NCBI RefSeq assembly: GCF_020639365.1
Contig: NZ_JAINUL010000001.1
Span: 998,458-1,062,457, forward strand
Length of the DNA stretch: 64,000 nucleotides
Source of the DNA: Streptomyces flavotricini
GTDB taxonomy: Bacteria; Actinomycetota; Actinomycetes; Streptomycetales; Streptomycetaceae
Reading direction: 5' to 3'
Below are positions 26,209-34,583 of the stretch, in pieces (within the stretch, counting starts at the first letter, position 1; each line of letters begins with the position of its first letter). A program made the translations under genes and the position numbers. The notes under the pieces were generated by a model that saw nothing but the letters and a program-made list of their open reading frames with translations, made no database searches and was not told where the DNA came from.

Positions 26209-26296
26209 GGAGCCGTTCCTTCCGTCGGGTACGCGCCGCCCCGTGCGGGGCGGTGCGTACCCGGGCGGCCGCGGCCGAGCCTATCGGTCCCGGGAG

Positions 26297-28045
26297 CTAC
26301 CCGAGCGAGAGGTCGTCCCCGTAGACCGCGCCCTGTCCGTACCAGCCGTGCAGGTAGACGGTGACCGTGCCGGAGGAGCCGGTGGTGAAGGGAACCGTCA
26401 GCTTCGACCAGCCGGTCGAGCTGGTCCACGCGCTGGCGCCGGCGCCGCCGCGGACCCCCAGGTAGGCGTGACCGCCCTGTACCCACCCGGCGAGCGTGTA
26501 CTTCGTGTTCGGGGCGAGGGTCAGGGTCTGGGCGCACTCCCCGGTCTGGGAGGAGGTGGGTGCGGTCTTCAGGGCGTACGAGCCCCCGTGGGCGGGGGTG
26601 CCCACCACCGCGCCGCCGCTCTCGCAGGTCCACGGGGCGAGCGCGCCGCTTTCGAAGCCGCCGTTGACCAGGGCACCGCTCCCGCCGCCCGGGCCGGAGA
26701 CCGTGAGGGTGAAGGCGGCGGTGTGCGTGAGGCCGCCCGAGGTGCCGGTGACGGTGATCGGGTACGTGCCCGGCGCGGCCGAGGCGGAGGCGGCGACCGT
26801 GAGCCGGGCCGAACCGCCCGCCGTGACCGAGGCCGGGTCGATGGATGCCGTCACCGCGGCGGGTGCGCCCGAGGCCGTCAGCGCGACGGTGTGCGCGGTG
26901 CCCGAGACGACGGCCGTGTTCACGGTGGCGGAGGTGGAGCCGCCGGGTGCCACCGAGGCCGATCCGGGCGCGAGGGCGAGCGAGAAGTCGTCGGCGACGG
27001 GACCGCCGCCGCCCGTGAACGGCGCGAAGGTGTGGCTGAAGTACCAGGGATCCTGGACGATGCCCGAGCAGGAGTCGGAGCCGCCGGTGCCGGGGCAGCC
27101 GCCGTTGTCGCGCTGGAGCGCCCAGAAGGACAGGGTGTTGATGCCCTTCTGCACCGCCCAGTCGCGGACGGCGGTGGCGTCGGCGGTGGTGAAGGTCTCG
27201 GCGGGGCCGTAGTCGTCGATGCCCGGCATCTCGGTGACGCCGATCATGCCCCAGAGCTGGGCGGGGGTCTTGGCCGGGTACAGGGCGGCGAGCTGGTCGT
27301 GCAGACCGGCGGCGGCGGTCTGGGTGTCGGCCGCCATGTGGTGGGTGGCGCCGTCGTAGTAGTCGAAGGTCATCAGGTTCACGACGTCCACCTGCGCGCC
27401 CGCCGTCCTGGCGCTCTTGAGGACGGCGAGGCCGCTGCTCGCGAGGCCGCTCGTGGTGGTGGGCAGGGTGTACGAGACCTGCAGCGGGCGGCCGTTCGCC
27501 GCGGCCCAGTCCTGGACCTTCTTGATCGCCTGGTTGCGCCGGTCGATGCCCGCCTTGTTGGTCAGCGAGTTGTCCTCGATGTCCATGTCGAGGCGGGAGA
27601 CCTCGTAGGTGGTGATCACCTTCTCGTACGCGGCGGCGATGGCGTCCACGCTGGTGCAGCTGTCGGCGATCTCGGTGCCGCCGTTGTCGGCCGCGTAGCC
27701 GCCGAAGGAGGGGATCACGTCGCCGCCGCGCGAGCGGATGGTCGCGAAGTCGGCGCCGAAGACGGAGGCGGAGACGGGCTGCCCCGTGTCGCCGTTCCAG
27801 TACGGGGTGCAGGATCCCCTGGCCTCGGTCTGCACGAAGGCCATGGTCAGGTACGTGGCGCCGGACTTCTGGGCGAGGTCGGCGGGGCTGTCGCCGTTGT
27901 ACGCCTCGAAGTACGGGGCGAAGACGTGCGCGGGCAGTGGGGTCGCGGCGTGGGCGGCGCCGCCGGCCCCGAGGACGAGGCCGGCGGAGGCGAGGGCCGT
28001 GGTCAGGGCCGCGGATAAGGCATGGAGGGGCCTGGGACGTCTCAT
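26297..28045 (-). CDS. Secreted GH18 chitinase with Ig-like and carbohydrate-binding domains
   Basis: A 582-residue secreted protein. The signal peptide ends near AAHAA at about residue 33. The GH18 barrel (about 37-345) carries LDMDIEDN, matching the DxDxE catalytic core, and lacks the first Asp of the longer DxxDxDxE pattern (Ser instead), as in one subgroup of bacterial chitinases. An Ig-like or bacterial NEW/Ig domain follows (about 355-445; [17 protein letters not shown]), then a C-terminal beta-sandwich CBM (about 450-582; [29 protein letters not shown]). It should degrade chitin for N-acetylglucosamine. CGGGAG lies 5 nt before the ATG. The promoter holds a DasR-type palindrome, so it is probably induced by N-acetylglucosamine. 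Confidence 0.88.
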   Translation of the reverse strand: MRRPRPLHALSAALTTALASAGLVLGAGGAAHAATPLPAHVFAPYFEAYNGDSPADLAQKSGATYLTMAFVQTEARGSCTPYWNGDTGQPVSASVFGADFATIRSRGGDVIPSFGGYAADNGGTEIADSCTSVDAIAAAYEKVITTYEVSRLDMDIEDNSLTNKAGIDRRNQAIKKVQDWAAANGRPLQVSYTLPTTTSGLASSGLAVLKSARTAGAQVDVVNLMTFDYYDGATHHMAADTQTAAAGLHDQLAALYPAKTPAQLWGMIGVTEMPGIDDYGPAETFTTADATAVRDWAVQKGINTLSFWALQRDNGGCPGTGGSDSCSGIVQDPWYFSHTFAPFTGGGGPVADDFSLALAPGSASVAPGGSTSATVNTAVVSGTAHTVALTASGAPAAVTASIDPASVTAGGSARLTVAASASAAPGTYPITVTGTSGGLTHTAAFTLTVSGPGGGSGALVNGGFESGALAPWTCESGGAVVGTPAHGGSYALKTAPTSSQTGECAQTLTLAPNTKYTLAGWVQGGHAYLGVRGGAGASAWTSSTGWSKLTVPFTTGSSGTVTVYLHGWYGQGAVYGDDLSLG

Positions 28046-28086
28046 CGATGCTCCCGGTGGGGCGCGAGCGAACGGGCGGACGCCTC

Positions 28087-28115
28087 ATGATTGGTCTGGA
28101 CCAGGTGGGGGTCAA
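28087..28115 (-). promoter_or_regulatory. Chitinase promoter with DasR-type (dre) site
   Basis: On the minus strand a -35 TTGACC (28115-28110) is spaced 17 nt from a -10 AATCAT (28092-28087). Between them lies TGGTCCAGACCA (28103-28092), a perfect half-site palindrome that matches both the DasR responsive element core and the 12-bp repeats known from Streptomyces chitinase promoters. A second related palindrome, GGGTCCGGACCC, lies just upstream at 28117-28128. Confidence 0.7.
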
Positions 28116-28132
28116 GGGTCCGGACCCCTTCG

Positions 28133-28149
28133 GTTGCCGCGGCGGCAAC
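28133..28149 (-). terminator. Hairpin after the lipoprotein gene
   Basis: GTTGCC (28133-28138) and GGCAAC (28144-28149) form a perfect stem with a 5-nt loop, 6 bp past the lipoprotein stop codon and before the chitinase promoter. Confidence 0.5.
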
Positions 28150-28154
28150 GGGAG

Positions 28155-28892
28155 TTACACGAGGCGTCGGGTGGTGAGGGGCAGCGAGACGTGTCCGGGG
28201 TGTTCGAAGTCGGCGGCGGTGCCCCCGGCGGCATCCGCGTCGATCGCGTACACCACGAGCGGGCTGCTGCCGGTGGGACCCGTGGCGGTGGCGCGCAGCC
28301 GGTAGCGCTCGGTGCGCACGGCGTCGGGGGCGAGGGCGGCGCCGCCCGTGTAGAGGTGGGCCGGCTTGACGTCGGTGGCGATGCGCAGGTCCACGGCGCG
28401 CCAGGCGCCGGTGGCGGGGTCGCGGCGTTCCAGGACGAAGGGGGCGGCGGGTCCGGGGAGGTCGCCGGGCTCGCCGGTCAGCGGTTCCATCTGGAAGGCG
28501 ACGAGCAGGTGCCGGTAGGCCTGGGAGTTGCCGTTGCGGACGGTGACCGTGAACTCCTGGGCGGGGCCGCCGCGGACCAGGTGCAGCGCGCCGCCGGGGG
28601 CGGCCGCGGTGAGCGACAGCCGGGTCACGGGGGCCGGGGGCGCCGGTGCCTTCGCGGGCGCGACCGGGGACGCGGCCACGGGGGTGGCGGTCGGGGTGGG
28701 CGTGGGCGCCGGCGCCGAGGTGGCCGGGGTGGCCGCCGCGGCCGTCGCCGGGGACTCGGGGCCGGAAGGCGAGGGGCTCGACGGCCGGACGGGGGCGGCC
28801 GTCCGGTCCGGGTGGCCGGAGCAGGCCGTCAGGACGGCCACCAGCGCCGCCAGTAGCGTCGAGGCGATCAGCAGACGGGGTCTGACGTGCAT
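28155..28892 (-). CDS. Lipoprotein of unknown function
   Basis: A 245-residue lipoprotein. The signal peptide ends in the lipobox AVLTACSG (Cys at about residue 24). A long Ala/Pro/Thr linker (about 30-85) leads to one beta-rich domain (about 90-245) with HLVRGGPAQEFTVTVRNGNSQAYRHLLVAFQME, which looks like an immunoglobulin-type or surface adhesion fold, and a C-terminal GHVSLPLTTRRLV. I cannot assign a function. GGAGG lies 7 nt before the ATG, which also opens directly into the signal peptide; an upstream start would add an implausible leader. Confidence 0.7.
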   Translation of the reverse strand: MHVRPRLLIASTLLAALVAVLTACSGHPDRTAAPVRPSSPSPSGPESPATAAAATPATSAPAPTPTPTATPVAASPVAPAKAPAPPAPVTRLSLTAAAPGGALHLVRGGPAQEFTVTVRNGNSQAYRHLLVAFQMEPLTGEPGDLPGPAAPFVLERRDPATGAWRAVDLRIATDVKPAHLYTGGAALAPDAVRTERYRLRATATGPTGSSPLVVYAIDADAAGGTAADFEHPGHVSLPLTTRRLV

Positions 28893-29049
28893 GGTGGGCC
28901 CTCCTACGGCTCCCGCGAGGGCAGGACCGTAGCAAGCCCGGCCCGCCGGGGCGCAGGGGGCTGCGGATGACACTTCGGTATCGGTTGGCCGCGGGGCGGG
29001 GCCGGGGCGGGCGCGGGAGCCCCCGTACTCCCGCGCCCGCACGGGATCC

Positions 29050-29712
29050 TCAGCCCTTGAAGGCCGCCTGGCGGACCGGAGACGCCTCGGCGAGGGCCTT
29101 CACGACCGCGTCGGTGCCGGCCCGGAGTCCGTACACGGGGGTGCCCGGCTGCTGCCGCCAGGAGTCGTCGATGCCGCCCGCGTCGACGGTGTCGAAGCCG
29201 AGCTCGTCGATGAGCTCCCGTACGATCCGCTTCGCCCTGGCGTCGTCGCCGGCCACCGGGAGGGCCACCCGGTCCGGCGCCCCGGCCGGGCGGTGCAGGG
29301 CCAGGATGTCCTCGGCGTACGTCCCGTTGAAGGCCTTGACCACCGGGTGGCCGAGGCGGCGCTGGCTCCAGCCGCTTTCGGTCAGCCCCTCGTCCTCGAT
29401 CTCGGCGATGCGGCCGTCGCGCTGCTGCGGGTAGTAGTTCCCGGTCTCGATGAGGACGAAGTCCTTCGCCGCTGCGTCGAAGAGGCCTGCGGGCAGGTTC
29501 GCCACGTTCTTCAGGGGGACGGTGACCACCACGACCTCGGCGCCCCGCGCCGCCTCCGCGACGGTGACGGGCGTGGCTCCGGTCTCCTTCGCGAGGTCGG
29601 CCAGGGTCTCGGGGCCGCGGGAGTTCGCCACGGACACCTCGTGTCCGAGGGCGGTGAGGCGGCGGGTGAGGTTGCCGCCGATGTTGCCTGCGCCGATGAT
29701 GCCGATCTTCAT
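29050..29712 (-). CDS. NADPH-dependent F420 reductase-like oxidoreductase
   Basis: A 220-residue cytoplasmic protein with an N-terminal Rossmann fold (MKIGIIGAGNIGGNLTRRLTALGHEVSVANSRGPE) typical of the F420-dependent NADP reductase (Fno)/NADP-oxidoreductase coenzyme F420-dependent family. GNYYPQQRDGRIAEIEDEGLTESGW and HPVVKAFNGTYAEDIL are conserved in the actinobacterial branch. SRG after the second strand suggests NADPH preference. Whether it uses F420 cannot be decided from sequence alone. GGAGA lies 6 nt before the ATG. It is divergent from the SARP gene across a 311-bp gap. Confidence 0.82.
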   Translation of the reverse strand: MKIGIIGAGNIGGNLTRRLTALGHEVSVANSRGPETLADLAKETGATPVTVAEAARGAEVVVVTVPLKNVANLPAGLFDAAAKDFVLIETGNYYPQQRDGRIAEIEDEGLTESGWSQRRLGHPVVKAFNGTYAEDILALHRPAGAPDRVALPVAGDDARAKRIVRELIDELGFDTVDAGGIDDSWRQQPGTPVYGLRAGTDAVVKALAEASPVRQAAFKG

Positions 29713-30023
29713 GAGCTCTCCAGTGCGTGCAGGGTGGTCGGGTGCTGCGTGGAGTCCGAACCACCGGGCGCCGCCGCGCATTCCGCCTCCGGCCCTCCGG
29801 TCCCGCGGTTCCCCCGTACGAGGCCCGGCCGTACTGGCGGCGGCGCTGCGGGCCGCCCGCTGACGGCGGTGCGTCGAGCCGTACACCACTCGACTTTCAC
29901 AAGATCCCTTATGTAGTGCTTCATTCATTCGCCGCCCCACCGGGGGGCGGCGAGCAGGCGCCGCCGACCACCGCCCCTGTCCTGCTCGTTCGCGAAATAC
30001 GTGACCCGACACGAGGGACCAGT
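29713..30023. promoter_or_regulatory. Divergent intergenic region upstream of the SARP gene
   Basis: This 311-bp gap has a short AT-rich patch (about 29885-29930) that probably holds the promoters, including the direct repeat TTCATTCATTC. A perfect 9-bp hairpin follows (CGCCGCCCC 29930-29938, GGGGCGGCG 29944-29952) in the presumed leader of the SARP gene and could attenuate it. No gene is seen. Confidence 0.4.
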
Positions 30024-30836
30024 ATGCGGTTCCAGCTTTTGGGGCCGCTGAGTATTGCCCACGGCCCGGAAACCGTAGTTCTCAAGCCGTCCAAGCCGAC
30101 CAGCCTTCTCGCCGCTCTTCTTCTGCATCCCGGGGTCGTCGTTTCGACCGCCTACCTGGTGAGCGCGGTGTGGGACGAGGAACCGCCGGCCACCGCGCGA
30201 GCCTCGTTGCGGACGTGCGTCCTGAGGCTTCGGAGGTTATGCACGAAGTACGGCATATCCACGACCACCATCGAGGCCGTGCCCGGCGGATACCGCATGC
30301 ACAACGACGTCGAGACCCTCGACCTCGTCCTCTTCCGCTCCCTGACCTCGCAGGCACCGGCCGCCGGCGGGCCGGGGGAGGAGCTGTACCGGCTGCGCGA
30401 GGCGCTCTCGCTGTGGCAAGGGCCGCCGCTCGCCAACGTGGCCTCGCGGATGCTCCGGCGCGACGCGGTGCCCTCGCTCGAACAGGAGCGGCTGCGCGTG
30501 CTGGAGCGGGTCTGCGATCTCGAACTCGCCGCCGGGAACTGCCATCAGGTGCTGGTCGACCTGTACGAGAGCGCCCGCCGGCGTCCGGTGCGCGAGCGCT
30601 TCACCGAGCAGCTCATCGAAGCGCTCTACCGCACGGGGCGGCAGGCGGAGGCACTCGCCGAGTACCGCACGGTGCGGGACCGGCTGCGCGACGAGCTCGG
30701 CGTCGCCCCGGGGGCCGGGCTGCGCCGTCTGGAACTGGCGATCCTGCGCGCCGAGGAGATCGGCGGTCCGCACGCCGCGGCCGCGGGTACGGCGCCGCGG
30801 CCCGCGGCCGGGTCCGGAAGGCCGCCCACGTGGTGA
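30024..30836 (+). CDS. SARP-family transcriptional activator
   Basis: A 270-residue regulator with an OmpR-type winged helix (about 1-90; MRFQLLGPLSIAHGPETVVL, LVSAVWDEEPPATARASLRTCVLRLRRLC, VPGGYRM) and a bacterial transcriptional activation domain (about 95-245; LWQGPPLANVASRMLRRD, RLRVLERVCDLELAAG, GRQAEALAEYRTVRDRLRDELGVAPGAGLRRLE). SARPs activate antibiotic biosynthetic genes in Streptomyces. The nearest biosynthetic genes are the type III PKS cluster 5.5 kb away, but a link is not shown. A weak ribosome binding site (GAGGGA) precedes the ATG at 30024. The length is normal for a short SARP. The 3' end runs into an amidohydrolase relic. Confidence 0.88.
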   Translation: MRFQLLGPLSIAHGPETVVLKPSKPTSLLAALLLHPGVVVSTAYLVSAVWDEEPPATARASLRTCVLRLRRLCTKYGISTTTIEAVPGGYRMHNDVETLDLVLFRSLTSQAPAAGGPGEELYRLREALSLWQGPPLANVASRMLRRDAVPSLEQERLRVLERVCDLELAAGNCHQVLVDLYESARRRPVRERFTEQLIEALYRTGRQAEALAEYRTVRDRLRDELGVAPGAGLRRLELAILRAEEIGGPHAAAAGTAPRPAAGSGRPPTW

Positions 30837-31279
30837 CCGGGCTGCAGACGGTGGTGGCGCGCGAGGCGGCCCCCTCGGAGCAGGTGGCCGTCACCGTCGG
30901 CTCGTTCCGGGCCGGCGAGCGCGCGAACGTCGTGCCCGACCGCGCCGAGCTGGGCGTCACCGTACGGGCGGCGGGGGAGGCCGCGCTGACCCGGGCGGCG
31001 GCCGCCGTGGAGCGGATCGTCCGCGCCGAGTGCGCCGCCTTCGGCGACGCGGGGCGGACGCGGCACGGGGCGCAGGGGGTGCGCCCCGCGTACTGGATGC
31101 TCGGCGTGATCGGCCCCGCGGCCTGGTCGGCGGCGCCCGGCGCGACGGCGGCGCAGAAGCTGGCCGTCCTGCCTGCCAACCACGCGCCGGATTTCGCACC
31201 GGACGTGCGCACGGCGCGCCCGGCGGGCGTACGGGCGTTGCGGACGGCGGCGCTGAACTGCCTGGGTTCGCCCCGATAG
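30818..31279 (+). pseudogene. Truncated amidohydrolase (M20 family) relic
   Basis: In a frame different from the SARP gene the sequence reads HVVTGLQTVVAREAAPSEQ, VAVTVGSFRAGERANVVPD and RAAAAVERIVRAECAAFG, the dimerisation domain of M20 amidohydrolases (hippurate hydrolase type), then jumps to PAYWMLGVIGP and LAVLPANHAPDFAPDV, which belong near the C-terminus. The N-terminal metal-binding half and an internal segment are missing. It overlaps the last codons of the SARP gene. It is a decayed gene and should not encode an active enzyme. Confidence 0.65.
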
Positions 31280-31401
31280 GCGGCTGTACGCCATCCGCGT
31301 CGCATTCAGGCCATTTCACACGATCCGAGAACCGTGCGCCGGGGCGGTGGCGTCGGTGGGTTCAGCTACTCGGCAACCGAGCACGGCGAAAGGTCCGAAC
31401 G

Positions 31402-31902
31402 ATGTCCAAGTCTCCGGCCAAGGCCCGGCGCACCGCCTCCCTCGCCCTCGCGGCAGCCGCCGCGACGGCCGCACTCACCCTCGCCTTCGTCACCAGCGCC
31501 TCCGCGACGGGCGGTGCGGGCACGCCGCAGGACGGCCGGGCGGCCGCCGCGGCCCCCTCCGTGTCCGGGAGCCCGGAGGGCGCGTTCTCCCGGATCGCCA
31601 CCTTCTACGGTGCGTACGTCGACGCCGTCTACGACAACGACGGCACGCGCGCGAAGCAGCTGCGGGCCGCCTACCTCTCCGCGCCGCTCCAGCGCGAGCT
31701 GGCGACGTGGGAGGAGACCCACCACGCGGACGGCGTGCTGCGCGCCCAGAACGTGCCGCTGGAGTGGAAGGTCGCCTACGTCGACAGCGGGACGGGCAAG
31801 ACGAATGCCACCGTCACCCTGACCTGGAGCGGGACGGACACCACCCGGCTCCACGTCCAGGCCGATCTGAAGACCCGGAAGATCCTCTCCATCACGGACT
31901 GA
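31402..31902 (+). CDS. Small secreted protein of unknown function
   Basis: A 166-residue protein with a signal peptide (MSKSPAKARRTASLALAAAAATAALTL, cleavage near ASATG at about residue 36). The mature domain begins with FSRIATFYGAYVDAVYDNDGTRAKQLRAAYLS and ends with ATVTLTWSGTDTTRLHVQADLKTRKILSITD, the shape of an NTF2-like helix plus curved beta-sheet. I do not recognise a named family. The start has a weak AAAGG 9 nt upstream. It is convergent with the reductase gene. Confidence 0.65.
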   Translation: MSKSPAKARRTASLALAAAAATAALTLAFVTSASATGGAGTPQDGRAAAAAPSVSGSPEGAFSRIATFYGAYVDAVYDNDGTRAKQLRAAYLSAPLQRELATWEETHHADGVLRAQNVPLEWKVAYVDSGTGKTNATVTLTWSGTDTTRLHVQADLKTRKILSITD

Positions 31903-31969
31903 CGCGGCTCCGGACATGCGGGTGGGGGCCACCGCCGGCGGCCCCCACCCGATCGGGAATGCGCGGCGG

Positions 31970-33331
31970 TCAGGCCCCGCTCGCCTTCAGCATGTCCTCG
32001 CGCTCGACGATCTTCACGCGCTCACGGCCCTCGGGCTCGCCCAGCGCCTTCTCGGCCGCGTCGAGCTTGTACCAGCCCTCCCACGTCGTGAAGCGGACGT
32101 TGCGCTCGGCCAGGAAGTCCTCGACGGCCTCCGGCGCGGGCGCGGCGGGGGTCTGCAGGCGACCGTCCGCGTGGTCCGCGAGGAGGTTCGCGACCGTCTC
32201 GTTCGCGTCGCCCTTGGTGTGGCCGATGAGGCCGATCGGGCCGCGCCGGATCCAGCCGGTGACGTACGTGGACTGCAGGTGCGCGCCGGCCTCGATCACG
32301 CGGCCGCCCTCGTCCGGGACCGTGCCGCTCTCGACGTCCCACGGCAGCTTGGGCAGTTCGTCGGAGAGGTAGCCCACGGCGCGGTAGACGGACTGGACGT
32401 CCCAGTCGGTGAACCGGCCGGTGCCCTTGACGTTGCCCGTGCCGTCGAGCTCGGTGCGCTCGGTGCGCAGGCCGACGACCTTGCCGTCCTCGCCGAGGAT
32501 CTCGGCGGGCGACTCGAAGAAGTGCAGGAAGAGCTTGTGGGGGCGCTCGCCGATGTCGCGGATCGCCCAGTTCTCCAGGGTCTTGGCGACCATGTCGGTC
32601 TGCTTGTTCTTGCGGCGCTCGGCGATCGAGCCCTCGTCGTAGTCGATGTCCTCGGGGTTGACGATGACCTCGATGTTGGGCGAGTGGTCGAGCTCGCGCA
32701 GCTCCATCGGGCTGAACTTGGCCTGCGCCGGGCCGCGGCGGCCGAAGACGTGGACCTCGAGCGCCTTGTTGGCCTTGAGTCCGTCGTGGACGTTCGCCGG
32801 GATCTCGGTCGGCAGCAGCTCGTCGGCGGTCTTCGCGAGGATGCGCGCGACGTCGAGGGCCACGTTGCCCACGCCGAGCACGGCGACCTTCTCCGCCTCC
32901 AGCGGCCAGGTGCGCGGGACGTCGGGGTGGCCGTCGTACCAGGAGACGAAGTCGGCGGCGCCGTAGGAGCCGTCGAGTTCGACGCCCGGTATGGCGAGCG
33001 CGCGGTCGGCGGTCGCGCCGGTGGAGAAGATCACGGCGTCGTAGAACGAGCGGAGTTCGTCGAGGCTGATGTCGTTCGGATAGTCCACGTTGCCGAACAG
33101 GCGGACCTGCGGCTTGTCGAGCACCTGGTGGAGGGCGGTGATGATGCCCTTGATCCGCGGGTGGTCGGGGGCGACGCCGTACCGGATCAGGCCGAAGGGG
33201 GCGGGCATCCGCTCGAACAGGTCGATGGAGACACCCGGCTCGGCGGCCGCCTCGGACTTCAGCAGCGCGTCGGCGGCGTAGATTCCGGCGGGGCCGGCAC
33301 CGACGATTGCTACCCGGAGAGGGCGAGGCAT
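31970..33331 (-). CDS. Ferredoxin-NADP reductase (FprA/adrenodoxin reductase type)
   Basis: A 453-residue flavoenzyme that moves electrons between NADPH and ferredoxins, for instance for P450s. The FAD-binding motif is VAIVGAGPAGIYAADALL, followed by LFERMPAPFGLIRYGVAPDHP, both hallmark sequences of the adrenodoxin-reductase class. The NADP-binding motif is VLGVGNVALDVARIL, and VTGWIRRGPIGLIGHTKGDANETV near residue 370 is the conserved C-terminal FAD contact. The length matches mycobacterial FprA. AAGGGA lies 8 nt before the ATG at 33331. It is divergent from the PHP gene. Confidence 0.92.
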   Translation of the reverse strand: MPRPLRVAIVGAGPAGIYAADALLKSEAAAEPGVSIDLFERMPAPFGLIRYGVAPDHPRIKGIITALHQVLDKPQVRLFGNVDYPNDISLDELRSFYDAVIFSTGATADRALAIPGVELDGSYGAADFVSWYDGHPDVPRTWPLEAEKVAVLGVGNVALDVARILAKTADELLPTEIPANVHDGLKANKALEVHVFGRRGPAQAKFSPMELRELDHSPNIEVIVNPEDIDYDEGSIAERRKNKQTDMVAKTLENWAIRDIGERPHKLFLHFFESPAEILGEDGKVVGLRTERTELDGTGNVKGTGRFTDWDVQSVYRAVGYLSDELPKLPWDVESGTVPDEGGRVIEAGAHLQSTYVTGWIRRGPIGLIGHTKGDANETVANLLADHADGRLQTPAAPAPEAVEDFLAERNVRFTTWEGWYKLDAAEKALGEPEGRERVKIVEREDMLKASGA

Positions 33332-33409
33332 GACTGGTTCCCTTCGACCGAAAAACACTGGATCACGGGAAACCATAAACTAAGGGAACCCTAACCCAGC
33401 ACCCGCCCC

Positions 33410-33431
33410 CTGTTTATGACCCTATAAACAG
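33410..33431. promoter_or_regulatory. Inverted repeat at the reductase/PHP divergent promoter
   Basis: CTGTTTAT (33410-33417) and ATAAACAG (33424-33431) form a perfect 8-bp inverted repeat with a 6-bp centre, in an AT-rich patch. TATAAA (33423-33428) inside it could be a -10 for the PHP gene. The repeat looks like the site of a dimeric repressor that is not encoded nearby. Confidence 0.45.
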
Positions 33432-33506
33432 AGCTTATGACCTGCCCAAGACATCCTTGGGGGTGACGGCCACACTGGATCCAGGAGGCACTTCGGGAGG
33501 TACCGC

Positions 33507-34556
33507 ATGGATCCGGTCGCGGCACTGGAGCGGATCGCCTACCTGCTGGAACGCGGGCAGGCGCCGACCTACCGGGTGCAGGCCTTCCGGAAGGCCGCGG
33601 CCGCCCTCGTGCGGATGGGCGAGCCCGAGGTACGGGAACGGGTCGGGGCCGGGACCCTCGAAGCGGTCAAGGGCATCGGGCCGAAGACCGCCCAGGTCGT
33701 GCGGGAAGCGGTCGGCGGGGCCGTCCCCGCCTACCTGCAGACCCTGGAGGACGAGGTCGCCGCGCACCCCGACGGCCCGCCGGCCGCCCCCGCCGCCCTC
33801 GCGCTGCACGCGGCCCTGCGCGGGGACTGCCATCTGCACTCCGAATGGTCCGACGGCGGCAGCCCCATCGAGGCCATGGGCCGGGCGGCGGCGGCACTGG
33901 GCCACGAGTGGGCCGTGCTCACGGATCACTCGCCGAGCCTGACCGTCGCCCGGGGGCTCTCCCCGGAGCGGCTGCGCGAACAGCTGGACGTGGTGGCGGA
34001 GCTGAACGAGACCTGGGCGCCCTTCCGGCTGCTGACCTGCATCGAGTGCGACATCCTGCCCGACGGCTCGCTGGACCAGGAGCCGGAGCTGCTGGACCGG
34101 CTTGACCTCGTGGTCGGGTCCGTCCATTCGAAGCTGCGGATGGAGCCGCCCGCGATGACGCGCCGGCTGCTGGCCGCCGTACGCAATCCCCTGATGGACG
34201 TCCTGGGTCACTGCACGGGACGGCTGGTGACGGGGCGCACCCGCCCCGAGTCGCGGTTCGACGCCGAGGCGGTGTTCGCCGCCTGCGCGGAGTCCGGCAC
34301 CGCCGTGGAGATCAACAGCCGGCCCGAGCGGCTGGACCCGCCGCGCCGGCTGCTGCGGTCGGCCCTGGAGTCCGGGGCGCTGTTCGCGATCGACACGGAC
34401 GCGCACGCTCCGGGCCAGCTGGACTGGCAGCTCACGGGGTGCGAGCGGGCCGTGGAGTGCGGGGTGCCGGCCGAGCGGGTCGTGAACACCTGGCCCCGGG
34501 AGCAGCTGCTGGAGTGGACCCGGACCCGGCGACCACCGGGGACCGCGGCCACCTGA
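33507..34556 (+). CDS. HhH-PHP domain phosphoesterase
   Basis: A 349-residue cytoplasmic protein with an N-terminal helix-hairpin-helix DNA-binding region (about 1-75; YRVQAFRKAAAAL, GIGPKTAQVV) and a C-terminal PHP metal-dependent phosphoesterase domain (about 105-335). PHP metal motifs are seen: HLHSEWSDG (His109, His111), TDHS, CIECDI, VGSVHSKLRM, LGHCTG and DTDAHAPGQ. The layout equals bacterial PolX without its polymerase palm and fingers, so the protein may trim or repair DNA ends but cannot polymerise. GGGAGG lies 7 nt before the ATG. Confidence 0.85.
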   Translation: MDPVAALERIAYLLERGQAPTYRVQAFRKAAAALVRMGEPEVRERVGAGTLEAVKGIGPKTAQVVREAVGGAVPAYLQTLEDEVAAHPDGPPAAPAALALHAALRGDCHLHSEWSDGGSPIEAMGRAAAALGHEWAVLTDHSPSLTVARGLSPERLREQLDVVAELNETWAPFRLLTCIECDILPDGSLDQEPELLDRLDLVVGSVHSKLRMEPPAMTRRLLAAVRNPLMDVLGHCTGRLVTGRTRPESRFDAEAVFAACAESGTAVEINSRPERLDPPRRLLRSALESGALFAIDTDAHAPGQLDWQLTGCERAVECGVPAERVVNTWPREQLLEWTRTRRPPGTAAT

Positions 34557-34583
34557 AGCCGGCGGCGGCCGGCGACGGCGGCT

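Noticed and set aside
30818..31279. The amidohydrolase frame as a functional gene
   Set aside because: It lacks the metal-binding N-terminal half and an internal segment, and has no start signal.
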